From: Vibrio gazogenes
GTDB lineage: Bacteria > Pseudomonadota > Gammaproteobacteria > Enterobacterales > Vibrionaceae
Direction of reading: 5' to 3'
Length of the DNA: 64,000 nt
Assembly (NCBI RefSeq): GCF_002196515.1
Contig: NZ_CP018836.1
Span: 992,001-1,056,000 of the forward strand
Shown: piece by piece, positions 44,319 through 52,366 of the stretch
Layout: the number at the start of each line of letters is the position of its first letter
Position numbering within the stretch: the first letter of the stretch is position 1
The notes under the pieces: model-generated
What the model was told of the DNA's origin: nothing
The model's input: only the letters and a program-made list of their open reading frames with translations
Databases searched by the model: none
Made by a program: the position numbers and the translations under genes

Positions 44319-45710
44319 ATGCGTAAAGACAGCTACAGTGAACTTTCATCAGAAGAACTGGAATATGTTGACGATAAAACTGCGGCACTTCTGCTGAATA
44401 CCCCAAATAGTGCTCGGATTATGCTATGGGTTATGGCTGCTTTTTTCGTTATCGCAATCATTTGGGCATCTTTCGCTGAAATCGATAAAGTCACGGTTGG
44501 AAGTGGGAAAGTCATCCCCTCTTCCCAAGTTCAAGTCATCCAAAACTTAGAAGGCGGACTCGTCAAAAAAATTCTGGTCAAAGAGGGTCAGCACGTCGAA
44601 AAAGGCCAACAACTGATCCTCCTTGATAAAACCCGCTTCTTATCCGATTACCGAGAGCGGGAACAGGAAGTTGCCAACTTAACAGCAAACGTCGTTCAAC
44701 TGTCCACAGCGATTAAAAGTGTGCAAATTAATGAAAAGTTCGACGAAACCAACTGGCAGAAAAGTGTTGTCGTAACCTACAATCATTTGAAATTCCCTCA
44801 ATCCTTGGTCGAAAAAAAGGCCGAATTAGTCAAACGACAAAAAGCACAGTACACACAGTCACTGGATAATTTGAGAAACCAGCTTTCGGTAGTCGATCAG
44901 CAAATCAAACAAAAAAATCAGGATTTGATTGAATTACAAGCCAGAGTCGCGAATTTGGAGCAAAGTTATAAGTATGTTCAAAAAGAACTACAGATGACTG
45001 AACCGCTGGCAAAAGAAGGTGTGGTGCCAGAAATCGAGATCTTAAAATTACAGCGGCAAGTGAATGATATCCGCCGGGACATGACATCTGGTCAGTTAAA
45101 AATTCCACTGGCAAAAGCAGCACTCAAAGAAGCGATGTATAGCCGTATCGATACCGCCCAAACCTTCCGTTCCGAACAGCAAGACAAGTTAAATCAGGCT
45201 CAGGATAAGTTATCTGCGCTCACCGAGTCAGCCGTCGGGCTGGAAGACCGAGTCAACCGGACAGTGGTTGTTTCTCCAGTCACTGGCACGGTCAAAACGC
45301 TCAATGTCAATACCGTGGGTGGTGTGATTCAACCGGGGATGGATATCGTTGAAATTGTCCCCTCGGAAGACACCTTACTCGTTGAAGCAAAAATTGCCCC
45401 CCAAGACATTGCTTTCCTCCGTCCGAATTTACATGCTATCGTCAAATTTAGTGCCTATAACTTTAGTAAATATGGCGGATTGGAAGGCACACTTGAGCAT
45501 ATCAGTGCCGATACCTCTCAGGATGAAGAGGGCAACAGTTTCTACATTGTTCGGGTCAGGACGTTTTCCACCACATTGCATCATGATGGAGACCTCCCCA
45601 TTATCCCGGGAATGACAGCATCAGTAGATATCATCACCGGGAAAAGAACCGTGATGGAGTATCTTTTACAGCCGATACTTGGTGCACAGGAAAACGCACT
45701 GAAAGAATAA
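44319..45710 (+). CDS. lapC: LapC: membrane fusion protein of an adhesin type I secretion system
   Basis: The ATG at 44319 (463 aa) has AGGA 8 bases upstream. A short acidic cytoplasmic tail is followed by one transmembrane helix (~33-52, MLWVMAAFFVIAIIWASFAE). The HlyD-type lipoyl half is VIPSSQVQVIQNLEGGLVKK, then ILVKEGQHVEKGQ. A long periplasmic coiled coil (~110-300) and the second lipoyl half plus beta-barrel (VVSPVTGTVKTLNVNTVGG) complete it. It couples the LapB ABC transporter to an outer-membrane channel. Its TAA shares the A of TAATG with the lapG start, so translation is coupled. Confidence 0.9.
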   Translation: MRKDSYSELSSEELEYVDDKTAALLLNTPNSARIMLWVMAAFFVIAIIWASFAEIDKVTVGSGKVIPSSQVQVIQNLEGGLVKKILVKEGQHVEKGQQLILLDKTRFLSDYREREQEVANLTANVVQLSTAIKSVQINEKFDETNWQKSVVVTYNHLKFPQSLVEKKAELVKRQKAQYTQSLDNLRNQLSVVDQQIKQKNQDLIELQARVANLEQSYKYVQKELQMTEPLAKEGVVPEIEILKLQRQVNDIRRDMTSGQLKIPLAKAALKEAMYSRIDTAQTFRSEQQDKLNQAQDKLSALTESAVGLEDRVNRTVVVSPVTGTVKTLNVNTVGGVIQPGMDIVEIVPSEDTLLVEAKIAPQDIAFLRPNLHAIVKFSAYNFSKYGGLEGTLEHISADTSQDEEGNSFYIVRVRTFSTTLHHDGDLPIIPGMTASVDIITGKRTVMEYLLQPILGAQENALKE

Positions 45711-46429
45711 TGGAGCCGACATCTGCCCATGAACAATCCGATCAGAAAAATAGAGGCATTATGAAACGCTGGCTGACAGTCATCTCAATGCTATTCATAC
45801 TGATGGTATCGTCATTACAGGCCCTTGATACCACGGAACAGAAGTGGGTAAACGCTGTCACCCGAGTTTACGGTGAGCGTGCTGGTAAACGAGTCGCAGC
45901 TTGGCGAAATGCTCTGGCCGAATATAAACCGCTCTCAACACAAGAAAAACTGGAAAAAGTGAATGCCTTTTTCAATCAGCTCTACTTTGTCAGCGATATA
46001 AAGTTATGGGGTAAGCAAGATTACTGGGCAACACCGCTGGAATTTCTGGGAGCCAATGCCGGTGATTGTGAAGATTTTACGATTGCCAAATATTTCTCTC
46101 TCAGAGAAATTGGCGTACCGGACAGCAAACTGAGATTAGTCTATGTTAAAGCCATTAAACTGAATCAGTTTCACATGGTTCTGGCCTATTACAAAACACC
46201 AGATGCAGAGCCTCTCATCCTCGATAATCTGATACCTCAAATCAAGCCAGCAGGGCGCAGAACCGATTTATTGCCGATCTACAGTTTCAATGCTCGGAAT
46301 CTATGGCTGATGAAATCGAAAAATAGTCAGTTAGCGGGAGACTCATCTCGTCTGAGTCTGTGGAATGACTTAAGGGATCGGGAACGGGAACTCATTTTGA
46401 ATAAACCGATAGTTAGCTACGATGGGTAG
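45710..46429 (+). CDS. lapG: LapG: periplasmic transglutaminase-like cysteine protease
   Basis: The 239-aa protein carries the catalytic triad Cys120 (GDCEDF), His155 (QFHMVLAYY) and Asp172 (LILDNL). A membrane-targeting hydrophobic segment at ~21-38 ends SLQA. In Pseudomonas and V. cholerae LapG cleaves the retention module of giant adhesins after a di-alanine, releasing cells from surfaces. It is held inactive by c-di-GMP-bound LapD, whose gene follows 6 bp on. The start overlaps the lapC stop (TAATG). An internal ATG at codon 18 would put the signal peptide at the very N-terminus and is a reasonable alternative start. Confidence 0.93.
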   Translation: MEPTSAHEQSDQKNRGIMKRWLTVISMLFILMVSSLQALDTTEQKWVNAVTRVYGERAGKRVAAWRNALAEYKPLSTQEKLEKVNAFFNQLYFVSDIKLWGKQDYWATPLEFLGANAGDCEDFTIAKYFSLREIGVPDSKLRLVYVKAIKLNQFHMVLAYYKTPDAEPLILDNLIPQIKPAGRRTDLLPIYSFNARNLWLMKSKNSQLAGDSSRLSLWNDLRDRERELILNKPIVSYDG

Positions 46430-46435
46430 GGAAAT

Positions 46436-48349
46436 ATGACTCTTTACAAGCAAATCGTTATGGGAATGATTGCGCTGTTTATTTTGCTGATTAGTTCTGT
46501 ATTTATTATTGAATTTAATACGACACGCAGCAATCTTGAACAACAGCAACGTTCAGAAGTCAGCAACACCATCAATACTGTAGGGCTGGCACTGGCACCG
46601 TATTTGGAAGATAAAGACACGGTTTCAGCCGAGTCGGTTATCAATGCACTATTTGATGGCAGCACATATTCGCTGGTCAAATTAACCTTTTTCGATAATC
46701 GGCCAGCAATTGTACGCACTTATCCCATTACACCAAACGGTGTCCCGAAATGGTTTACTCACTTTGGCTTATTTAAACCAATCAATGAAAGCCGTGTGGT
46801 CACCAGTGGCTGGATGCAGCTCGCCAAGGTAGAAATTGTCAGCCATCCAGGCGAAGCATATCGGCAACTATGGGATGCCCTTATCCGACTGAGCATTGTT
46901 TTCGGCTGTGTTTTCCTATTCGGACTGATTGCAATTTCGCTGATTATCAAACAATCTCTGCGACCACTTCATGCGATAGTGATAAAAATGGAGCAGGTTG
47001 CGCGTAGCCAGTTTGGCAAGCCATTACCCCCACCAATGACCAAAGACCTCGTCCATGTCGTTGATGGGATCAACCAGATGTCTTCTCAGATTGAAAAGGC
47101 TTTCATGGCGCAGGCAAGAGAAGCGCAACAACTACGCGATCGGGCTTATCTCGATCCTGTCTCAAAACTGGGTAATCGTTCTTACTTTATGAATCAGTTG
47201 GAAAACTGGTTAAGTGAAGGCGGATACGGTGCTGTTGCGATGCTTCAGGCAACCTTCATCGAAGAAAGCTATGATGTTCAGGGTTATGAGAGCGGAGACA
47301 TGCAAGTAAAAACACTGGCAGAACGTCTCAAAATGTCTGTGAATGCGCCGGGAACGATCCTTGCGCGCTTATCAAGTAATGAATTCGCCTTTCTCTTCCC
47401 TCATGCTGAGGATGATGAAATTCAGACCATTGCAGAAGATATTATAAACTGCGTCTCTGACATGACACCGGATCCGACGGGGCTTGTCTCTCCGGAAGCT
47501 TATCTCGGATTAGTACTGAATAAATCGAAAACCACAACCTCCAGCATTCTATCATTGCTGGATAATGCTTTGGCATCCGCAAAAGCGGATCGGACGAAGC
47601 CATATGGCTATATCAACAGTGACGAAAGTCGCTTAGTGATGGGTAAACAGCAGTGGAAAACACTGGTTGATCAAGCAATGAAAGAGGGGTTGATTCGTTT
47701 CCGCTTTCAGGCTGCATGTGACCAAAATGGGAAGGAACTACATAAAGAGGTGTTCTCCTCAATTGAAAAAGACGGTCAACGATACAGTGCAACGCAATAT
47801 CTGTTTGCGCTGGAACAGCTTAATGTCAGCCATATTTTCGATGAGTATGTGATTCAGCAGATGTTCGACAAATTAGCTCAGGACGAAAACGGTAAGGATA
47901 TTATGGCGGTCAATATCTCAGGCAACAGTATTTCAGACCCGAGTTTTATTCGCTGGATATCTCAGTTACTGACACAGAATCTATCGGTCGCGAAACGATT
48001 CCATTTTGAAATTCCGGAAGCCTGTTTCATCGAAAATGCTAACTATACAGCACTATTCTGTCATGCCATTCGGGATGCAGGTGCGGACTTTGGTGTTGAT
48101 CACTATGGTCGAAATTTCCAAACGCTGGATTACCTCAATGAATTCAGACCACATTACGTGAAACTGGACTATTTATTCACGCATAATCTGAAAGACGAGA
48201 AACAGACATATACACTTGCGTCTATATCAAGAGCCGCGCATAACCTAGACATTACAACAGTAGCGTCAAGGATAGAAACACAAGAGCAGCTAGACTTTCT
48301 GGCTGAACACTTTATTGATGTATTCCAAGGCTTTATTGTTGATAAGTGA
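46436..48349 (+). CDS. lapD: LapD: inside-out c-di-GMP receptor controlling LapG
   Basis: The 637-aa protein has TM1 (~8-27) and a LapD/MoxY-type periplasmic domain with the PKWFTHFG loop that contacts LapG. TM2 (~153-175) leads to a HAMP segment and then degenerate GGDEF and EAL domains. The GGDEF signature reads SSNEF, so it is not a cyclase. The EAL signature reads EVF in KEVFSSI, so phosphodiesterase activity is unlikely. This fits a receptor that binds c-di-GMP at the EAL domain and sequesters LapG. AGGG precedes the ATG; the gene lies 6 bp after lapG. Confidence 0.93.
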   Translation: MTLYKQIVMGMIALFILLISSVFIIEFNTTRSNLEQQQRSEVSNTINTVGLALAPYLEDKDTVSAESVINALFDGSTYSLVKLTFFDNRPAIVRTYPITPNGVPKWFTHFGLFKPINESRVVTSGWMQLAKVEIVSHPGEAYRQLWDALIRLSIVFGCVFLFGLIAISLIIKQSLRPLHAIVIKMEQVARSQFGKPLPPPMTKDLVHVVDGINQMSSQIEKAFMAQAREAQQLRDRAYLDPVSKLGNRSYFMNQLENWLSEGGYGAVAMLQATFIEESYDVQGYESGDMQVKTLAERLKMSVNAPGTILARLSSNEFAFLFPHAEDDEIQTIAEDIINCVSDMTPDPTGLVSPEAYLGLVLNKSKTTTSSILSLLDNALASAKADRTKPYGYINSDESRLVMGKQQWKTLVDQAMKEGLIRFRFQAACDQNGKELHKEVFSSIEKDGQRYSATQYLFALEQLNVSHIFDEYVIQQMFDKLAQDENGKDIMAVNISGNSISDPSFIRWISQLLTQNLSVAKRFHFEIPEACFIENANYTALFCHAIRDAGADFGVDHYGRNFQTLDYLNEFRPHYVKLDYLFTHNLKDEKQTYTLASISRAAHNLDITTVASRIETQEQLDFLAEHFIDVFQGFIVDK

Positions 48350-48377
48350 TGGAAGAAAAATTAAAAGGTCAGCTTGA

Positions 48378-50489
48378 ATGCAAGATACATTACTCAATTC
48401 GCTGATTTATATCAGTCGGTATTATGGCTTAGCCAACTCTCCGGAAGCGCTGGTGAATGGATTACCGTTATCAGACGGGAGACTCACCCCATTCTTGTTC
48501 CCCCGGGCAGCAGAAAGGGCGGGGTTGGTTGCCAAAGAAAATCGCGCGAAATTGAGCGATATACCCCGACTGATATTCCCGGTAGTGCTCTTACTGAAAG
48601 GTGGCGAGTCATGTGTACTACTCAGCATTCATGAAGAGCAACAAGAAGCTGAAGTTGTCACAGAGTCATCCGGTATGGTGCCCGTTTCCTATTCTCTTCA
48701 GGATCTGGAAGAACGCTATATCGGCCGCTATTTTATGGTCAAAAAGCAGTTCAGTTATGATGAGCGATCCCCGGAAGTCTTAAAAACCAATCAAGGCCAC
48801 TGGTTTTGGAGTACCATTTGGCAATCGAAAAAAATTTACCGTGATGTACTGATCGCGTCACTGCTCATCAATGCTTTCGCGATTGCCGCGCCAATGTTTT
48901 CCCGCCTAGTGTATGACAAAGTCGTACCGAATCTAGCATTTGAAACTCTCTGGGTGCTCTCCAGCGGTATCATCTGTATTTTTCTGTTTGATATCACCTT
49001 AAAAATGCTCAGAAGCTATTTCATTGATGTCGCAGGGAAAAAATCAGACATCCTGATTTCTTCAAAACTCTACAGCAAGGTGCTGGGCATCCGTATGGAA
49101 AATCGTCCCCCTTCTGTCGGAGCATTTGCCAGACACCTGCAAGAATTCGAGTCGATTCGGGAGTTTTTCACGTCTGCTACGATTTCGTCACTGATTGATT
49201 TACCATTTGCCTTCTTATTTCTTTTCCTCATCTGGCTAATGTCTGGGCCGCTCGTCATCGTTCCGATTGTCGGAGTGGTAATATTGGCATGTTACTCTTA
49301 CCTGATTCAGTCCAAGCTCAAGGTCGCAATTGAAGAAGGCTCCCGGCTCGCGTCTCAGAAATACGCCAATCTGATTGAAAGCCTTTCCGGTTTAGAAACC
49401 GTCAAATTATTCGGTGCACAAAGTCAATTCCAATACCGTTGGGAAGAAGCCGTTGCACACATGGCAAATTGGAACATTAAAAGCAGAAAAATAACCAATG
49501 GTATTCAGAATGCTGCAGGCTTTGTCCAACAGGTGAGTAACATCGGGATGATCATTGTTGGTGTTTATTTGATTTCTGAAGGAGACTTGACCATGGGGGG
49601 CATGATTGCTGCCACGATGCTCAGCAGCAGAGCAATCGCGCCAATGATTCAGCTCTCTTTACTCTCGACTCGATATACGCAGGCCAAATCCGCTTTCTCC
49701 TTAATCGAAGGCATTATGGCGATGCCTGAAGAACAAGAGGAAGGGAAACGCTATATTCATCGCCCCATTTTTAAGGGCAAAATCGAGTTAGACAACGTGA
49801 CTTTTCACTACCCAGGCTCTGCGACCGCATCGATTCGTGATGTCAGTATCACCATCAATCCCGGAGAAAAAGTCGCAATTATCGGTAGAGTGGGCTCAGG
49901 AAAAACTACATTAGAGCGCCTAATCATGGGGCTGTATAAACCCACAGAAGGCCACATTCGTATTGATGACACCAATATTTCTCAATTACATCACATTGAT
50001 ATTCGTAGAAATATTGGCTGTACGCCACAAGATAGTCTGCTATTTTTCGGGACGATTCGAGAAAATATTACACTAGGAAGACCATTAGTTGATGATCGAG
50101 ACGTGCTCGATGCAGCAAATCGTGCGGGTGTGACGATGTTTACTCAACAAGACGCGGCCGGAATGGAACGGCAAGTCGGGGAAGGTGGGCAATTACTTTC
50201 AGGGGGGCAAAAACAGGCAGTCGCAATTGCCCGTGCCTTGTTAGGTCGTCCTCCCGTGCTATTAATGGATGAACCAACCAGTGCTATGGATAACCGCTCA
50301 GAAATGCATGTGAAGCATCAACTGAAGCAGTTAACTCCCAATGAAACACTGATTCTCATCACGCATAAAACATCAATGCTGGACATTGTCGATCGTATTA
50401 TCGTGATGGAAAAAGGTTATGTGATTGCAGATGGCTCGAAAGAGGAAGTGCTAAACAATCTGCGTCAGGGAAACGTCCGAGCCGTTTAA
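48378..50489 (+). CDS. lapB: LapB: type I secretion ABC transporter for surface adhesin
   Basis: The 703-aa protein has three parts. An N-terminal C39-like domain (~1-130) has Ser where the peptidase Cys should be (LIYISRYYG), so it docks rather than cleaves cargo. An ABC exporter membrane domain (~150-430) follows. The nucleotide-binding domain (~460-700) has Walker A GRVGSGKTT, signature LLSGGQKQAVAIARALL and Walker B VLLMDEPTSAMD. It exports an RTX-type giant adhesin. AAGGT precedes the ATG. The cargo adhesin and an outer-membrane LapE/TolC gene are not in the window. Confidence 0.93.
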   Translation: MQDTLLNSLIYISRYYGLANSPEALVNGLPLSDGRLTPFLFPRAAERAGLVAKENRAKLSDIPRLIFPVVLLLKGGESCVLLSIHEEQQEAEVVTESSGMVPVSYSLQDLEERYIGRYFMVKKQFSYDERSPEVLKTNQGHWFWSTIWQSKKIYRDVLIASLLINAFAIAAPMFSRLVYDKVVPNLAFETLWVLSSGIICIFLFDITLKMLRSYFIDVAGKKSDILISSKLYSKVLGIRMENRPPSVGAFARHLQEFESIREFFTSATISSLIDLPFAFLFLFLIWLMSGPLVIVPIVGVVILACYSYLIQSKLKVAIEEGSRLASQKYANLIESLSGLETVKLFGAQSQFQYRWEEAVAHMANWNIKSRKITNGIQNAAGFVQQVSNIGMIIVGVYLISEGDLTMGGMIAATMLSSRAIAPMIQLSLLSTRYTQAKSAFSLIEGIMAMPEEQEEGKRYIHRPIFKGKIELDNVTFHYPGSATASIRDVSITINPGEKVAIIGRVGSGKTTLERLIMGLYKPTEGHIRIDDTNISQLHHIDIRRNIGCTPQDSLLFFGTIRENITLGRPLVDDRDVLDAANRAGVTMFTQQDAAGMERQVGEGGQLLSGGQKQAVAIARALLGRPPVLLMDEPTSAMDNRSEMHVKHQLKQLTPNETLILITHKTSMLDIVDRIIVMEKGYVIADGSKEEVLNNLRQGNVRAV

Positions 50490-50533
50490 CACCCCATCAG
50501 CAGACAGTAAAATGATGTTGCCGCGATATGAAA

Positions 50534-52213
50534 TCAAACTTCAGAGACAACATCATTTTCATCTAATAAAGAACGACATTTAATTTCGTATTGGGTGAAA
50601 TTAAAAATACTAGGGCCATGAGCTCGCTTGATCACAATACGCTCATCGCCGAATTGAATAATCACATGGCTGAACACTTTACTTTTGACTTCAATCGTAT
50701 TCTCTCTCAGCATGTCTTCAAATTCATCTTCCATGACTGCGAGCATCTCTTTTTCCTTAACCATCTGCTCACTTGTTTCTTGTTTCAGACGCTCAATCTC
50801 TGCACGCCCTTCTTCTGTTCGCTGTTCTTTCGGTTTCTTATTAAATTCTAATTCCCGACGAACAATGTCCATCGTTTGAGCCTGTGTCTGTTTGTATTGT
50901 TCTTTATATTGCTCCAGACGCTCTCTGTAACTTGCATAGCGACCAAACGCTTCAACACGTGTTGCGGTATCCCCTTCAACCCCAAGGTTGACACAGATGA
51001 CTTTACCGCCGACTTTAGCCATGCCACCGCTTAATGTTCCTTGTTTCTCTTTTTCATCGATGACATACAGATCCTGTCCACAACGAATATTGTTACTAAT
51101 GCTATGCACGGTCAGATGAATATCATCATGGGCCTGAATTTCAGAATACTGCGCATAATTGGCCTTAATTGTCGTACCAGACTTTACCGTGCAAGTGCGT
51201 TTTTCATCATCGGCAGTCGTATGACCAATGATCCCTTTCCCGACTTGAATATCGCCTTGGGCCTGAACATCTGCAGATTCAATAAATCCGCCAACGGTGA
51301 TAGATCCCGTGGCACGAACAATCATTCCAGATTCAATATTACCTGCAACAATTAGGGCCCCTTTAAATTTAACATGCCCCGTCCCCACATTGATGTTTTG
51401 CATACATAATGCATTATCAACATCGATACTTCGTTCCTTGATCAACGGCATTCCGGAAATCGTCGAGACTAAAATATTAGGGTCTTTCGCAGAAAAAGTG
51501 GTTCCTTTCCCTTCTTTCATGGGAGAATCATTCCCGGGTTTTGCCGGAATCATCGTCCCTTGAACCGTATAACCGGGCGTCCCTTTTGTCGCGGGAATCC
51601 GGCGCATCACTTCGTCGCCTTCTCCTACCGTAATGGTCTCTCCCAAATTTCTCATATCGAGTTTTGACGAGTTTTCCTTCTGCTGTGGCGCCAATACACG
51701 TTTGTTCACATCATCAACTAAGGGAATAAATTTTGTATCAACCCCATTGACCGGGTTTTTCCCTTGTGCGATAGGTTGGACAAACACCTCTCCGGGGGAG
51801 AGCGTTTTGCTCACGATCAAAACTTTTTTCAGTGCTGTTTTATTGATACCTTTGGTGACTCTTGACTGAGCGAGAGCATGAACTAAATCACTACCGAGCA
51901 ATCCTCGGCCCCCATACGCGCCAGTCACAATCATACTCGCAAGCATGTCTTGTTCTGCTAACTCAACCTTCACTTGTGCATGAAGACGCTTCGCAACAAC
52001 AGTATCCTTATAAGCATCGCCTTTGCCTTCGTTAGCAGCATTGATAAACCGTTCCAATACTTCCTGATCCAAATAGAACGCAGAAGCGCCTAAACTTGTT
52101 AAAGCTTCCATGATTCCGCTTTTGGATAATTTCTTACTCAGCGTGTCTATCTGTTTCAGATTCGCGATGACTGATTTTTTATCTTCTGTGATAGATAAAA
52201 TTCTCTTCCACAT
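50534..52213 (-). CDS. FapA-family (DUF342) protein
   Basis: The 559-aa cytoplasmic protein has the DUF342/FapA core. This includes VGEGDEVMRRIPATKGTPGY followed by TVQGTMIPAKPG, a long right-handed parallel beta-helix (IVAGNIESGMIVRATGSITV), and a charged coiled coil (~430-510). FapA-type proteins are polymer-forming cytoskeletal relatives, in some bacteria tied to polar flagella or cell envelope. A function in this organism cannot be assigned. AAGGG lies 9 bases before the ATG. It is convergent with lapB over a 44-bp gap. Confidence 0.87.
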   Translation of the reverse strand: MWKRILSITEDKKSVIANLKQIDTLSKKLSKSGIMEALTSLGASAFYLDQEVLERFINAANEGKGDAYKDTVVAKRLHAQVKVELAEQDMLASMIVTGAYGGRGLLGSDLVHALAQSRVTKGINKTALKKVLIVSKTLSPGEVFVQPIAQGKNPVNGVDTKFIPLVDDVNKRVLAPQQKENSSKLDMRNLGETITVGEGDEVMRRIPATKGTPGYTVQGTMIPAKPGNDSPMKEGKGTTFSAKDPNILVSTISGMPLIKERSIDVDNALCMQNINVGTGHVKFKGALIVAGNIESGMIVRATGSITVGGFIESADVQAQGDIQVGKGIIGHTTADDEKRTCTVKSGTTIKANYAQYSEIQAHDDIHLTVHSISNNIRCGQDLYVIDEKEKQGTLSGGMAKVGGKVICVNLGVEGDTATRVEAFGRYASYRERLEQYKEQYKQTQAQTMDIVRRELEFNKKPKEQRTEEGRAEIERLKQETSEQMVKEKEMLAVMEDEFEDMLRENTIEVKSKVFSHVIIQFGDERIVIKRAHGPSIFNFTQYEIKCRSLLDENDVVSEV

Positions 52214-52332
52214 CTATGTGCCCTTATCATGTATATCGCAATCCATTCTATCCGCTTATATTTTACTCATCTCATGACAGCAACTAAATAAGCGCCATTG
52301 AAAATTAAGTGCTGGGTCACCAACTTAGCAGA

Positions 52333-52345
52333 TTTACACTGTAAA
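52333..52345. other. parS2 site 3
   Basis: TTTACACTGTAAA, in the short gap between the tmcA stop and the FapA-like start, 46 bp from site 4. Confidence 0.88.
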
Positions 52346-52366
52346 TAGGTAAATTCAACTGATTGA

